Positions 35,963 through 49,299 of a stretch of 64,000 nucleotides of DNA are shown one piece after another. The notes beneath the pieces were generated by a model. It was not told the origin of the DNA and did not search any database. It saw only the letters and a list, made by a program, of their open reading frames with translations. The stretch's first letter is position 1. Every line of letters starts with the position of its first letter. Made by a program: the position numbers and the translations under genes. The DNA is taken from the NCBI GenBank assembly GCA_029783825.1, contig JAREIK010003123.1, forward strand, positions 696,052 through 760,051, read 5' to 3'. This DNA is from Sapria himalayana. Taxonomy: Eukaryota; Streptophyta; Magnoliopsida; Malpighiales; Rafflesiaceae.

Positions 35963-37320
35963 TTATCCTTTGCATTCAAAAATTTAAATAATAACAAAAA
36001 TTGAAAGTAAATTATACCAAATCTATTGAATGTTGGTAAGTCATCGTTGAACTTCTAATATGTTTTGATGGTCCCGATCTTTCATATGCTTTCTTTGATC
36101 GATAATTATGTGAAGCCATCTGGGACAAGGCCTTGAACTCCTCACTGTTTCAGTATTTCCACCACTTTATACAAATATGTAAGCGGACATACTTAGATTT
36201 TGTATTTTTACCATACTTTTTTCTTTATTTTCCAAACATGTCATTGTATCTCATATTCACCACATGTTTCCATATATTCTTTAATGAGATCACCAAAGTA
36301 TTATTCCATTTATACTTTTTCTGTAAAAACCAAATAAAATAATAATACATTATAATGTATTTATTTTAAAAGCAAATCATATTAGACCAAATTGAAAAAT
36401 AAATAAATGCATTAAAATTGTATTTCAAATTCTTGCTAATAAAATTTTTTTATACTTGATAGTACTTTGCTCTACTTTATAGCCTCTAGAACTAATTTTT
36501 CCTTAAATATCTTCTTGATTATATGAGAAGCAGAAAAAATAAATTTGTAACTAATTTAATATCAACACGTACATATACATATAAATAAAATACACAAAAT
36601 TTTCTACTACTAAGTTAATATTTAATTTTTTATATTTATTATCCAATACATTATAACAAAATTATTATTTCAATTCTAAATGATAATGTTCTATAAGTCA
36701 TAATATCGTACTTTTTTATTAGTTTAAATTACCAAATTTCAAATATTATAATATACTTATAATTTCATTCATATTTTATTTAAAAATTATTATTTTAAAA
36801 TTAAACAAAAATAATGAAGAAAGCTACATTTATTAGTTGTATTTTTAAAATTATTATTTTACATTTATTTAAAATGAAAATAATGAAAAATGATAATTCA
36901 TGCATGTAATAAATTAATGAAAGCTACATTTATTTTACATTTATTATCAATTTTGTGTCGAATAAAGATCTTCTTATAACTTGACATACAAATTATAGAT
37001 TGTGAATATCCTACTAGTGTCGATGCAACAGTACTAATGCATGGGCCTCCTAAGATAGGTGAGACAGATTTATCAATATCTTTTGGTACAAAATGAGATA
37101 AAGATGAAATATCAGAGATAGTAAATCAATGTATTTCATGATGAGATGATGCCAAAGTTTCCTCTGTATGTGTAGGAGAATGCATTGACATTTATAGTGT
37201 TGTCTTCACTGGATACATGTAGATTTCCTCCTCTATGAACTTTTAATTTACTTTCTCTATCTCTACCCACATATTGAAACCCTCGACTACTTAAATGATT
37301 ACCTCTCATACCTAAATCAA
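35081..37320 (-). pseudogene. CACTA-2 second gene, Plant transposase (Ptta/En/Spm) type
   Basis: Minus-strand pieces, 5' to 3', are as follows. A degraded N-part lies at 37.3-36.95 kb. NTLVISLKN then a W-rich stretch, KWWKYxNSEEFKALSQMASHNYRSKKAY (read in parts, about 36330-36080), carries the W..W..EEFK..S..A..NR pattern of PF03004. EAKLGNPPILFEVFK with KNDRSFVNK lies at about 35885-35780. A charged, probably coiled-coil end lies at about 35310-35100 (ERLREEMWEI, LQRKIEENAIKE). Introns are likely between these blocks. Stops break the frame. In related elements this product binds subterminal repeats and helps transposition. Confidence 0.65.
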
Positions 37321-37539
37321 GTTATATAAATATCAAAATATATAGAAGCAATAAAAATATCTTATGAAAATATCACAATAACAAAACATAATGATAAACA
37401 CAATGACATTCAAAAAAGCAAATACAATTTTTTTATTTAATATCCAAATTATAATGATTACAAAATAAGCATGACACCATAACATGATAGTCAATAAATT
37501 TTTAGGCATCATCAGAAATTTCTAACAAATCATCTCTAT

Positions 37540-40500
37540 CTACATATTTATCGTCATCTAATTCTACACTTAATTCCTCATTATCTTCTTTAACATGACT
37601 ATCATCGATGTCCAAAAGTTTCCACATTCACCAGGTAATATTTGAAGCCCATTATCTGCCCCATGAATGATTGAATAAGGTTCCATATTATTTTTTTGAA
37701 ATGCTAATACACATGGAGTGACAATAACATCATTTTTAAAACTTTCGTAGCTAATCTTGGTTTTATTTTACATATTTCCCACTGGTTTCATGGATTTCTT
37801 CTTGTATTTGGATAAGTGGTATAACACAATTGTTCATCTTGTACCGCAAGAATAAATGACTCATGCTTATGATAATATTTTTTATGGTATACATCAACAA
37901 GGTTATATTGATGATAAATTCTAGTATCTATATTTGGAATACATTCAAACCATTCATACTTAAATAGAATTATCTTTTTAATTGGTAAAATAGAATACTT
38001 TACATGTAAAATATTAATTAGTCGATCATAAAAATAAATAGTAGATGTAGTATAGATATACCTTTTAATGCAAATATCATTGTTCATTACAACTCTATTT
38101 GAACCATGTTTCAATGTATAAAATTTGTATTTATTTATATAATGTATGGGATATGTCTATAAAATTCATAATGGTCTTTTTGTCAGATCCTTCATTTTTC
38201 TATTACTATTACATAATTTTGATGATAGAAATTATACATACAAAATGATAAAGGATAAATTCATACTTATATAATATTACACATAATTATTTAGAACAAA
38301 GAATGATAAGTTATATACTAATATATTTTTAAAACCTATTTGCAAAATCCTTTTCAAGCTTTGTATCAATTGAATCGTCATCAATATGAGATTCTCTTTG
38401 CCTTAATTCCTAAGTAAATATTCTTTAAAAATAAAATTGAAGGCATGTTGAATAATTAAAATTTTATATAGCATACAATGACAAAGAAATGAGAATATGA
38501 AATTATTATAAATCTTACTCAATATAAGATATAAATTCCTCGTAGTTTAACAAAATATATGTGTGTGTGACATGATACTCATTGTCATCCAAAAAATATT
38601 TTGATGTTTCTCTACAATACAAACGACCCATATGTCTAAAAATAAAAAGCATATCATTTTCTTCTGATCTATCTCTCATACCATATATATTATTTAGAGA
38701 TAATTTGTTATGTATATTATATAATAGTGGCTGAAAGTAGTGCGCACAAAATGTTGAAGCCTTTTCAACCAAGTAGAAATTGCATATCGATCCTTCAACT
38801 TTGACTTTATTTCAAATATATATTTTTAATTTTCTAAGATATCTGAAATAGATATATATTAGAAAAAAAAATTGTCAGATACATTTACATTTTTAGATTA
38901 ACAAATAAAAATTATATAACTTCTTAAATGGATATATCCATATGTATTAGATAGGGTCTGCTACTATAGATACATAAGACAAGTGGACCAGAAGATGTTC
39001 CATTGAATCGAAGAAGCTAGAAGAAAAAATATGCTCAAGTCTGCATAAAATAATGGGGATGTTATTTTGTAATTGTTCTATTTCTTCCTTTGTTATGACA
39101 TTATAAATAATATTCTTAAAAACATGTTTATTTCAATCAATGCTTCTCAAATATTTTATGTAAGTAATTCTTAGAATACTATGGTTATTAGCATCTACAT
39201 AAATACATGGCAATCATGACTTTTCATCCCAAATAACTTATGCTTTTTATATCAACATTTCTTCTCATGGCAGATGCATATCTATCAGAGAACCTAGGCA
39301 CCATCAACCTTAGTGAATGTATTCATCGATTCGTTCATATGTAACTCTAGATGTGAATAGAACTCTTTTAAAATCCTCTCTTGATTTGACATTATCTTTT
39401 GTTTTTCATTCCACATTAATAATAGTATTAAAAATATTATTTAAATAATTATTCTCAATGTGTATCACATCTAAGATATATCTAATTAAGTTTGTTTTCC
39501 AATAATGCGAATCCAAAAGATACTTCTTTTCTTCCAACAATAATAATAATTCTTTGAAATTTGTGCATTAATGTAATCTGTATTAATATCCGTAATTTTT
39601 TTAACCCATATATTTCAATTACATCTAATATTTCATTACCTGACCTCAAAGGTGCTACACCTTTTAGGACTTTATGACATTACCTAAATGCATCAATATT
39701 CATCTAAAATGGATGTTCCACATGTAAAAACTTATGGTGATTATCAAATTAAAAAGTCTTACCTCCTTTGCTCAAATGAAATGAATCTGAGTCCTCCATG
39801 CAATAAAAACAAGCTAATTTTCCAGTAGTACTACATCTCGACAATATTGAATATGTAGGAAAGTCACTTATAGTCTACATAAGTGCTGCTCATATTTTGA
39901 TGTTATGTTTTCTAGATATATCATATGTTTTGATACCATCCTCCCACAAATTTTTTAGCTCCACTATCAGGGTTAGGAAAACATCCAATTTATCTTTTGG
40001 ATTTCTTAGACCAGACATGATAACACATAAAAATATATACTCATCTTTCATGTAGAAACATGGTGGTAAATTAAAAGGTTCAACCAAAACTGACTATGAA
40101 GAGTATTGTTGTCATGTCTGTCCAAATTGCTAAAATTCTTCTGTGCACATCCTTAATCTAATATTTTGACTTTTATTTGCAAAAGATGGTTGATAATCAT
40201 CAAAATATTTCCAAGAAAGAGAATCTGAGCAATATCACATCACATCATCTTCAATAATATATTTTTTGTGCAAACTCATATTATTAGTAGTAATTTTAGA
40301 TGCAAATAATTTTTGTAAATGAGAAGTCAATGAAAAATAATACATCTTCTTATCAAAAATATTTATTTCTTGCCTTTTATATGCTATATTTCTTTTGTAC
40401 TAATGATAGTTATAAAAATTACATGCAACTATTTCATAGTATATGCCTCAATATATAATATAGTCATTAATGCATCAATGTAATTTTTCCATAAACAAAC

Positions 40501-41145
40501 TCAGACCTTTCATTAGCATCTTTGTGCTAGAAAAATTATCTTACATATCTTTATTTTTTGATAACAATTCAGATGACAACTAACATATTTTATCATAATA
40601 CCTTTCTAAAAAATAATGTTTTGCCTTAAAATTTAAGAATCTTTCCACTGCATATAACTTTGAGTGGTCATATAAATTATCTGCCTAAACCTCTTCTTTT
40701 GAAGCCTTCAGCATTTCATAAAATTATTTTGCTGATGATATTTGAATTTAATGAATGACCAATTAAATTCCCCAACATTTCTTCACATGCTCATTGGGAT
40801 TAACATATTCCGTTGCAATATTTGAATCAATAATCATTATGTATATAATGCTTAGTTGTTTGTGGCACAACTATTTTTCCATATTTATACTAAACATAAT
40901 AGTCTCTAACAAATCTTTTTTTTGTAAGATGATATCGCACTATATCCACATCTTAGAAACTTCATTTTTGACATTTGTGATCATTACATAAGCTTCTTAA
41001 ATTTCATTTTATCCATTACTTTAGGTCATTTTGCAACAAAGCAAATAAACTTCTCAATCCCCTCTACAAACTCATCAGCAAAATCTCATCTTTCAATCTT
41101 ACATTCAACCATTGATGATCATGTCGTATAATATTTTCCATTACT
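37540..41145 (-). pseudogene. CACTA-2 TNP2-type transposase
   Basis: Minus strand from 41145: VMENIIRHDHQWLN, then a degraded Transpos_assoc domain (DVDIVRYHLTKKRFVRDYY, about 40920). Next is the TNP2 core PFNLPPCFYMKDEYIFLCVI..LRNPKDKLDVFL..ELKNLWEDGIKTYD (40080-39900, in pieces). DUF4218-like EKASTFCAHYFQPLL..ETSKYFLDDNEYHV..TYILLNYEEF lies at 38765-38520. DUF4216-like KIILFKYEWFECIPNIDTR..YNLVDVYHKKYYHKHESFILAVQDEQ lies at 37990-37800. An acidic tail ends near 37505. Residues are strongly conserved in the open parts, but stops and shifts elsewhere show it is dead. Confidence 0.85.
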
Positions 41146-42419
41146 ATAATATATAAAGCAAATATTTTTTGAATTATTATAATGTAGATAGAGATTTATT
41201 TGTTATAAATATATAGTAACATATTTATGACATTACACAAATCTAATAAAAAATTTGCAGTAATATTATTATTAGATAATTTTGGATTAAAATGAGATAA
41301 GATGAGTTGATTAAATGGTTTAGATATTAATCAAAAGTCATTAGTAAAAAGAATTAAAAAAATAAAAAAAACAAAAAAAAATCAAAATTCTAAAGTTATA
41401 ATTTTTCTATATATATAAAATTAAATATTTAATATTTATATATATTAGATGAAATTACATTAATAAAGAAAAAAAAATTTGTAATATCATTATTCTTGAT
41501 TTCTAAATTAATAATATGTACTAACTAATTAGACAAACATATTTTATATAATAAAAATTATAAAAAAATCACAATGTCAATGCATTTAAAAAATGTAAAT
41601 AAATAAATAATAAAAATAATCAACTATCGATGGAAAAAATTAATAAATTAATATGAATATTTACTAATATATATATATATTATGTAGTATAAATAGTCAT
41701 AAACCATATGTTACATGTAATGTGATTTTTTTAATATTAAATAAAGGGATGTGTTATTTATTTTATTGCACGTTTAATGAAATACCGATCGAACAACTAA
41801 TTGTTCATTTCATTTCATCCATCTAATTGCATACCCTCAAAATTATTTTACGTAATTTATTATTATTACAAATAAAGTATTAGTATTTGTTATAATAATA
41901 ATAAATTGTTCATTAATATTAAAGTTGTGGGATTAGTATGAGTTGTTCTTTTAAAAATTATTATATTTCATCTAATCCTAGTAAGCAAACAAATTCCAAA
42001 TTAATTAGCATGATCAAAATGATAGGTTAATAATAAAATGCACAAAAAAATCTTACCTCTAGGTAACACAAAAATTTAACAAATCCAAGTATGTAAAAAA
42101 ATGTAAAATATATAATTTATCAATTAAAATTATAATAATTTAACAAAATATGAAGAGAGAACTCAATAAGAATATTAAAAATTAAAACCAACTATACGCA
42201 ACATTAAAGTGCAAAAATATAGTTATTCCTGAATATAATACACATGGAATAAATTGAAAATCATAATTTTATACCTCAATTATGAATGTATTATGCGTCG
42301 ATCAATAATTGAAGAAAATGAAATCCACAAAAAATTCGGAAGAACTCATAATCTAAATGAAAAACTCCCAAACCCTAACTTTGTTCAAAGTTATAAAACA
42401 TTCTTTGATAAATTAATTA
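41146..42419. other. CACTA-2 5' AT-rich leader or intron
   Basis: Very AT-rich, with no readable domain. By position it should be the untranslated 5' part and/or first intron of the transposase gene. Confidence 0.5.
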
Positions 42420-42825
42420 TCATAATTTAGAGATGAAATTCAGTTGTGTCTAAATTTCGTCACTAAATTTTTAAAATGACATAACTACGGATGGGTATGC
42501 CATTTCTTATTTAAGGATATTAATATATTCCATCGCTAAAACTAGAAATGGATAAGTATTTCATATCTAAAAATAGATAGATACATAAATTTCCATCACT
42601 AAATATCACACAAGGATATTCGCACCCTACTTCGCTCACAATTAGCGATGAAATTAAAAAACATGTAACAATATGTCGCTAATTAGTGACATATTTTTTC
42701 TTCATTTCTAATTATTTTAAAATTTATCATTTTCATTTCTAATCCATTTTAATCATATTCCTAATTTTAGAAATGGAATTGGGTGTTTCTAATTTTCATT
42801 TCTAATTGTTTCTTTTCATATAGTG
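42420..42825. repeat. CACTA-2 subterminal repeats and 5' terminus
   Basis: Repeated ATTCCATCGCTAAA, AATTAGCGATGAAAT, TTAGTGACATATT and TTAGAAATGGAATT-like words, ending in TTTTCATATAGTG at 42813-42825. Confidence 0.75.
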
Positions 42826-42994
42826 ATATATGAGTGTGTGTGTGTGTGTGTAAACACACACACATATGTTTGTATATGTGATGTGTGTGTATTTTTATAC
42901 AAACTTACAAACACACACTTAGACACACACACACACACACACACATATGAATATGTATAGTTGTGTGTTTATATATATACATACATACTCATAG

Positions 42995-43029
<35 letters not shown>

Positions 43030-43440
43030 TGTATTTATATACATATATGTATGTCTACACACACACATGTGTGTGTGTGTGTGTGTTTATGTGTGTGTAT
43101 GTATATGTATATATATATATATGTATGTATGTGTGTATATGTATGCGTGCATACATGTATGTATGTATGTATGTATATGTATGTATGAGTATGTATGTAT
43201 GTATGTATGAGTATGTATGTATGTATGTATGTATATACATGCATATATTATGTATATGTATGCATGTATATGTATGTATGTGTATGTATGTGTATGTATG
43301 TATGTATATGCATGCATATATTATGTATATGTATGCATGTATGTGTACGCACACACACATATGTATAAACATATATAAATATATAATAATAATATGTTTA
43401 TAGATTATATATATATGTTTATATATCTACATAAATTTAT
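42826..43440. repeat. Long compound microsatellite (TG, CA, TATG)
   Basis: (TG)n at 42835-42850, (CA)n at 42855 and 42925-42943, (ATATAC)n at 42996-43028, (TG)n at 43066-43097, and (TATG)n with TGAG/TGCA interruptions at 43120-43340. Long open frames on both strands encode only Tyr/Ile/Cys/His/Thr/Val-type repeats and are not genes. Confidence 0.95.
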
Positions 43441-44210
43441 ATATAATTAAATGTTTTTGTATAGATATATATATTTATCCCTTATTAATTGAATTTGTAC
43501 TTGTGATTAGGTGGTTATGTTTTTTTATTAAGGTGGATGTTTCAGGTTCAAACCCTACCATCAAATCAATTTTTGTTTTATAAAAATGGTAGTTTTCAAA
43601 TTTGAAAGAGGTTTTATAATAAAAAAAAAAGATTTCAAAAATTGAAATTCAGTTTTTTTAATATTTGGGAGAAAAATTGTGTTTTTATGTATTTTAATAA
43701 ATTAAAACTTAATAATTTTTTGAGTTTAGTAAATTTTTTAAAAATTTCAAAAAATAATCTTCCTTATTAGAATTATTTTATGTCCGGCGTACCAAAAAAT
43801 AAATCTCCCAAAAAATTTAACTAATAATTTCATATTAAAAAAAATGCAATAAATCTAAAATATTTATGTATTGGTGTACTCTAAACCCTTAACCTAATTC
43901 AACCCTCACATCAAATAAAATTTAAAAACAATCATTTTTTTTGAAGAATTGGATTTTTATAATATGAAACCACTTTTTGCTATCAGAAACTTGTGTGTGT
44001 GTGTGTGTGTGTGTGGGTGTGTGTGGGTGTGTGTGGTATGTATGCATGCATTTTTTTAATTGATGTGGGGGTAAAATTGATTTTAAGGTTTTGAGTGTAT
44101 CAAATCATAAAGATTTTTACTTTTTTTGTATTTTTTTTAAATTAAGAAAAATCAATTATTTTTATAAATTTCTTGCACGTAGTACCCCAAAACATAATTT
44201 ACTCATTTTT
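43441..44210. mobile_element. Probable Mutator-like remnant with (GT)n
   Basis: The right end CGTAGTACCCCAAAACATAATTTACTC (split: GTACCCCAAAACATAATT at 44183-44200) matches the family terminus. A weak left partner AATTATTTTATGTCCGGCGT begins at about 43772, or the element may extend to 43.44 kb, whose words resemble the reverse of 17.2-17.5 kb. A (GT)n tract lies at 43992-44034. Confidence 0.45.
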
Positions 44211-44319
44211 AGAATAATCTTTAATTTCCTTTGTTTTTTTTTTAATTTTCTCTCCACTTTGAACTAACTAATTATATTGTATATACATATGATATACATA
44301 GTGCAAGCCACTACAAAAA

Positions 44320-47300
44320 TTTCTTATCTACCTACCTTTGAAGTCTTAGATTTAATATCTTTTTCTTTTGATCTCTATAGGTCTTCATCCCAACTTTAAG
44401 GTTTGCTATCTCGAGATCAATAATATCAAACTTCTTGGCAAGCAATCTTTTTACTAAAATAGTAACATCTATGTTATTTACCACCAATAGCTTCTCATCA
44501 ACATACATAGAGTTATAAAATTTCTTCTGAATCTTTTATTATAAAATCAATAGCCAACCTCATATATACTAAATCTTAGTTGCAAGGCAAATGAATCAAA
44601 CTTTTGAAATGACATCCGAAGAGACTTTTTTAGCTCATACAAAGATTCTTTAGTTTTCACATCATGCTTTACTTTCTTTCACCTTGAACTCAGTTTACTA
44701 CTATATGAAAATTTTTTCTTCAAAGTCACCATGAAGAAATATTATCTTCATATCTAGCTACTCAACTTTTATGATAAACTCTACTGTAGCAGCTAACACC
44801 ACTCGATTGAGGTCATCTTTGCTACTAGTGAGAAGATTTAATCATAGTCAATTACTTACACTTGAGTATACCACTCGAAAACTAGATATGTCTTATATTC
44901 TTTATTTTTCCATCAACCTTCAGTTTCTACTTTTAAACCCACTTGTATTCTATTTACTTCAGATTTGAGATAGAGGTGTCAAATGCACATGGTCGGGCCA
45001 GCCCCACCCATTTTTTCCAGGCCCATCCCAGCCTACATGGTGTGTCGTGCATGGCATGGTTATTTGGAGTGCAGGCCTGGCATGACCTGTGGCCTGAAAT
45101 CAGCCCTGGTTCATGTCGGTTCGGGCCGGGTCAGCTCGAGATAGATTTATGTTAAAGTTAATTTTAAAAATTAGGGTTTGAGAACCCGTGCCACCATGCC
45201 ACCATCCCCATCGGACCTGCCAAGCCATCGCCCATCAGGTGACACCATGTCGTTCCCCGTCGGGCATCATTTTGTCTACCACAAGGCATAGTTTTGTCAG
45301 CCATCGTGCGATATTTCATCAGACGTCGGGCACGTCGCCCATGTAGTGTCTACGTGGCAGGCACCAAGGTCGTGCCTGGCAAGGTACGCGTAGTGTTGGG
45401 CCAACACGAGCATGGGTCTGACCCATTGCCGTGCTGGGGCAGGCACAGCCGAATCGTGCCGTAGCGGGCCACCCGGCTTATTTGACACCTCTAATTTGAG
45501 TCAACTCCACAAGATTTCAGGTTATATTCTTCTTTAGAGACCAAAATTCATCCTTCATGATTACTCCCACTGCATTGATTCCTTATAGGCTCTAGCCTCT
45601 ATCATAGTAGTGAGCTCATCTCTTACAGTATATTGAGTATTATACTCTTCATCAAGAATGCCAGTGCTTGACTAAATTGTGACTCCTTGTCTCCATATCG
45701 TGATGTTGAACACAATCACAATATCATATTTTCATGTCATAACTATAATATGTTGTTCTCCAATATCATATATACCTTTTATATATTAGGATCTTCAGAT
45801 AATATCTTCTTAGTGGGTTCTCCCATGCACTCCTTTAACACAATATCTCTATTGTAGAAGACTGTTCTTATCTCTAAGTTTCAAAGCTTGTAACCCTTGA
45901 TACCTTCCTCTATAACCCTTTATACCTTCCTTTGTAACTAATGAACTTACACTTTTTAAATAAAAAAAATATAGTCTAGTTGTGCTTTCTTTAAACACAT
46001 GGACATATGCATCACATCCAAATATTCTTAGATAAGATACATTTGGCTTCAATTAGTACAACATCTAAAATTGTCTCTAATCCTTCACTATAGATGTAGA
46101 AGTGAAATTCTTCATGTAGCATGATGTAGAAGTGAAATTCTTCACCATCAATATTCGATAATTTTTTTTCAACCTTCAGTTACTTTATTCTATTATGGTG
46201 TCATCCTGATCATGTTCCACCTAGAAATACTCTACTCAATGCATAATTGATCAATGGGAAAATATTAAGTCCTATTGTCTATGTGTAGAACCTTTGTCTT
46301 TTTATTTAAATTGGTTCTCCTAGCACTTTTAACTTTTTAAGCTTCTCCAACACCTTAGACATATTTGAAGTGATGTAAATCTACACATACCTAAAGAAAT
46401 TATCAATGAATGACACATAATATTTGATCACCTAGAGTGATATCTCTTGTATTTCTTCAAACATATTGCTATGAACCAGATCCAATACTATAATTGATCT
46501 AGTGATAGTATTTTTGAACTTCATACATTTTTTATTTCCATATAGACTATCCTCACAAGACACAAGAGCTTTTATATAACATGGTAGTCATACCATTCTA
46601 TTTGAGGATATAAATATCAGGCACTTCTAATTAATATGCTCACGTCTCTGATGCCATTAAATTTTTTCAATTGGTGATACTGAACTAGGTCATGACTCCA
46701 TGTCTCTACATCATGATGTTAAATACAATTGTGACTTCATTTTCAAGTTGTGACTAGATGCTATTCTCCATGGATTTCTTATTTTAAATAATGGAACCAA
46801 CTTTAGCTATGATAATGCATCCTAGTCTCTAGAAGCTTCCACACCTTGCTCCATAAGTAATTACTATTGCTCCCCATGTCATCTTGCATGACTTATCATT
46901 ACAACTAAACTCCACATCAACATCAATATCATACTTATAGAGATCAAGTTTTGACTCAAGTGTAGAATATACATGACTCCAAAAATACATCTAAAAATCT
47001 CATTATACATCTTCATCTACACCTTCCCACAACCATTTATCTTAACCCTTGAGCATTTTTTATAGTCACATATCCTCCATCATAAGGCTCATAATGACTA
47101 AACCAACAATAATAATGAGTCACATGATATGATGTGCATGTTTCAATGAACTAGCTATCCTCATAATCATGAGTAACATAGGCCTCAACAAAATTTAGGT
47201 CTCCACTAGTAGGTGGCTCCTTGACTACCAAACTAGTTCTTTCTTGCATCATGACTTGTGATAATGATATCACTACCCGAGTTGAAACTCTTTTATGTAT

Positions 47301-48030
47301 TTGGAAATTCCTCTTGAAATGCCCAGTTCTGCCACACTTGTAGCATTTCAACTTCAATATATGAAAATACTTTGTTATTACCCTTGACTTAGACTGCTTC
47401 CAAACTAGTTTATCTTTTAGTTTTTAGTCCTCTCCCTCACAAATAATATATCCTTAGAGTATTTCTCCATATCCTTCCTTATCATATCCTTTGATAATAG
47501 AGTTGCAACTACTATTTCATAGGATAATTTTATTGTATCAATTACTAATAGTGATAATTAGAATATCCAATTAATCAGGTGGTGAACATATGAAAATTAT
47601 AGTTTTATCATTATCACTAATCTCAGCTAATAGATGCTAGTTGACTAATCAATATTTGAAACTTATGTAGATATGAGATAAATGAGTCATTCTCTTCCAT
47701 GTACTTATAGAGCTTCTTCCTTAGGAATAATATGTTCATTAGTAGCTTTCTTTGAATGAGTATCTCTAGTTTCCTCCATAAGTCCTTTATAGTTCTCTCA
47801 CTAAAAATATTCACCAAGAACTCATCTACCAAATATAGTAGGATCAAACCTTATGCTCTCTGATCTACTTTCTAATTTCTAATTTCTAACCACTAACTAT
47901 TAGCTTCGGATCTTCTAACATGGACTAGTAATCACTATCAACAAGTAGATCTTTTATCTTCAACTTCTATAATTCCAAATTATTCTCCATATAGTTTTTA
48001 GTCTCAACCCTAGATCTTGTCAAACTCATC
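44320..48030 (-). pseudogene. Copia-2: decayed gag-pol, RNase H missing
   Basis: Minus strand from 48030: MSLTRSRVETKN, then the gag UBN2-like region LVDEFLVNIFSERTIKDLW..LFLRKKLYKYMEEND (47830-47640). The zinc knuckle CYKCGRTGHFKRNF (about 47345) has Phe in place of the last Cys. GAG-pre-integrase and integrase start lie at 46670-46480 (WHQRREHIN, CEDSLYGNKKCMKF, LDLVHSNMF). The integrase C-part KPNVSYLRIFGCDAYVHVFKE lies at 46050-45985. RT runs 45600-44320: KKNITWNLVEL, then beyond the MITE EYKTYLVFEWYTQ, LFSLVAKMTSIE, FLHGDFEEKI and the active site changed to MYVDEKLLVV. It breaks off after RT, so no RNase H or 3' LTR remains. Stops and shifts are frequent. It is a different Copia lineage from Copia-1. 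Confidence 0.87.
44971..45493. mobile_element. hAT-type MITE (copy d) in the Copia-2 RT
   Basis: The ends TAGAGGTGTCAAATG and TTATTTGACACCTCTA are perfect 13-mers in inverted order. Flanks ATTTGAGA (44963-44970) and ATTTGAGT (45494-45501) differ at one base. The interior has GTCGGGC, CATCG and GTGCC words. It splits the RT coding region between NLVEL and EYKTYL. Open frames crossing it are by-products. Confidence 0.92.
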
Positions 48031-48104
48031 ATTCTTTGATCTACATTTTAATCCCCTATACAGTACCAAAATACATATCTTATCTAGTTTGTGTACAAGA
48101 CCAT

Positions 48105-48119
48105 GACTATGATATCAAA
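48105..48119 (-). other. Copia-2 primer-binding site
   Basis: On the minus strand, directly inside the LTR end, the sequence is TTTGATATCATAGTC. It matches the usual Copia site TGGTATCAGAGC (complement of initiator tRNA-Met) except for a few changes. Confidence 0.65.
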
Positions 48120-48857
48120 TGGTAAGATCTAGGATTCCCAACTATTGGATTTGATATTGAATATTAAGAATCCATGAGATGCCAAGGAAGGATGATGGTT
48201 GGGGTATAGGGTTTTCAAGGAGGGAAATCAACCATAAACAAAACTATCACATAAGATGCGCACATACACCACAATAAAAGAGGGGCAAGAAAGTGGAAAA
48301 AAAAACTTCTTCACTATTTATGCTTTATGGCTAAGCAATATTTTTATGGCTAAGCAATATGACTTTTATGTCTCATTTATAAGTCTTTAAATAGTAACCT
48401 AAAAACCTCTTAAACTTTAGATAAGTCATGATATCCTATAAAACATCATGGTTTCATTCACGTCGTTGCCTTGAAGAATAGATCATGACTTGAATCCTCA
48501 AGTTAATAGGTACTACAATGCAAATATGTTGCAACAACAATGATGTTACACTTTAATCTGAGTCATGAATTCATTATATAAGTTGCAAAAACAAAGCTTT
48601 AAACTTTATTCACAACATCCTTTATTAGGTTGAAACTCCATTTAGGTCATGACTTCCAAGATTGAGGGTGCAAACTCCAAACTCTATCACCATTGCAACT
48701 ATAGTCTAGTCGTGACTTCACATTATAGAGTATCCTCGATAGCTATTCCAGCTTTGGTCCTATTGGAACTCTATAAAACATGGTAGCAAATTCCTAGAAG
48801 CTATTTCTGCTTTAGTCTAGTCATGACTCTATAGAACAAGGTTGTGACTCTACTACA
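48120..48857 (-). mobile_element. Copia-2 5' LTR
   Basis: On the minus strand it begins TGTAGTAGAGTCACAACC and ends GATCTTACCA next to the primer-binding site, giving the TG..CA boundaries of an LTR of about 738 bp. It is rich in GTCATGAC/AGTCATGA words. A direct duplication of TTATGGCTAAGCAATAT lies at about 48318-48362. Without a 3' LTR the boundaries are inferred. Confidence 0.6.
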
Positions 48858-49299
48858 TAGAAAATAGTTTTAAAAAAATATGAGTCAATTTTAACATCCA
48901 TTAAAAACTTAAACAAAGACACGGAAAAATAAAGTACATGTGAATTGGACTTGCAAAAGAATTTATAAGAGTATTATATTACTTGAAGAACTAAAACTTA
49001 TTTTAAAAAGATCTTAGTGGTACATTATTACTTTTTTATTATGTCAAAACATATCATTTGTGATATGATTCCAAAATCTTGTTAGACAATTATCTTTTGT
49101 CGAATAAAATTTTATAAATATATGAGTCATATAAGTTGTAAAGTTGGATGTAAGGTTCGATATTGATCTAATAGATATTATGTAGATAGTTTGACCAACA
49201 AATAGTGAACTAACTACTACCTAGTATGATAACTTTTTCAAAAAGATATATATAGCATGATAAGGTTAGAGTTCCATAATAGGTTAAATATATGGCTCA
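48858..49299. other. Stretch without recognisable content
   Basis: AT-rich. No readable frame or clear repeat unit was seen. Confidence 0.4.

Larger units (their letters stand above)
33632..42825 (-). mobile_element. CACTA-2: En/Spm-type transposon, minus orientation
   Basis: The left end is CACTACAATAAAGACATTTT. The right end, inverted, is CACTATATGAAAAGAAAC. Both are followed by matching subterminal words (CAATTCCATTTCTAAA; AATTAGAAATG). Between them, on the minus strand, lie a TNP2-type transposase pseudogene and a second En/Spm-type gene in the usual order. The flanking triplets TGT and ATA do not match, so the 3 bp duplication is lost or one end is misassigned. The element is about 9.2 kb including a MITE near its left end. 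It sits between two microsatellite blocks. Confidence 0.82.

Noticed and set aside
42961..43403. Overlapping open frames of 69-146 codons on both strands
   Set aside because: They translate TG, CA and TATG microsatellite sequence; the residue cycles follow the repeat.
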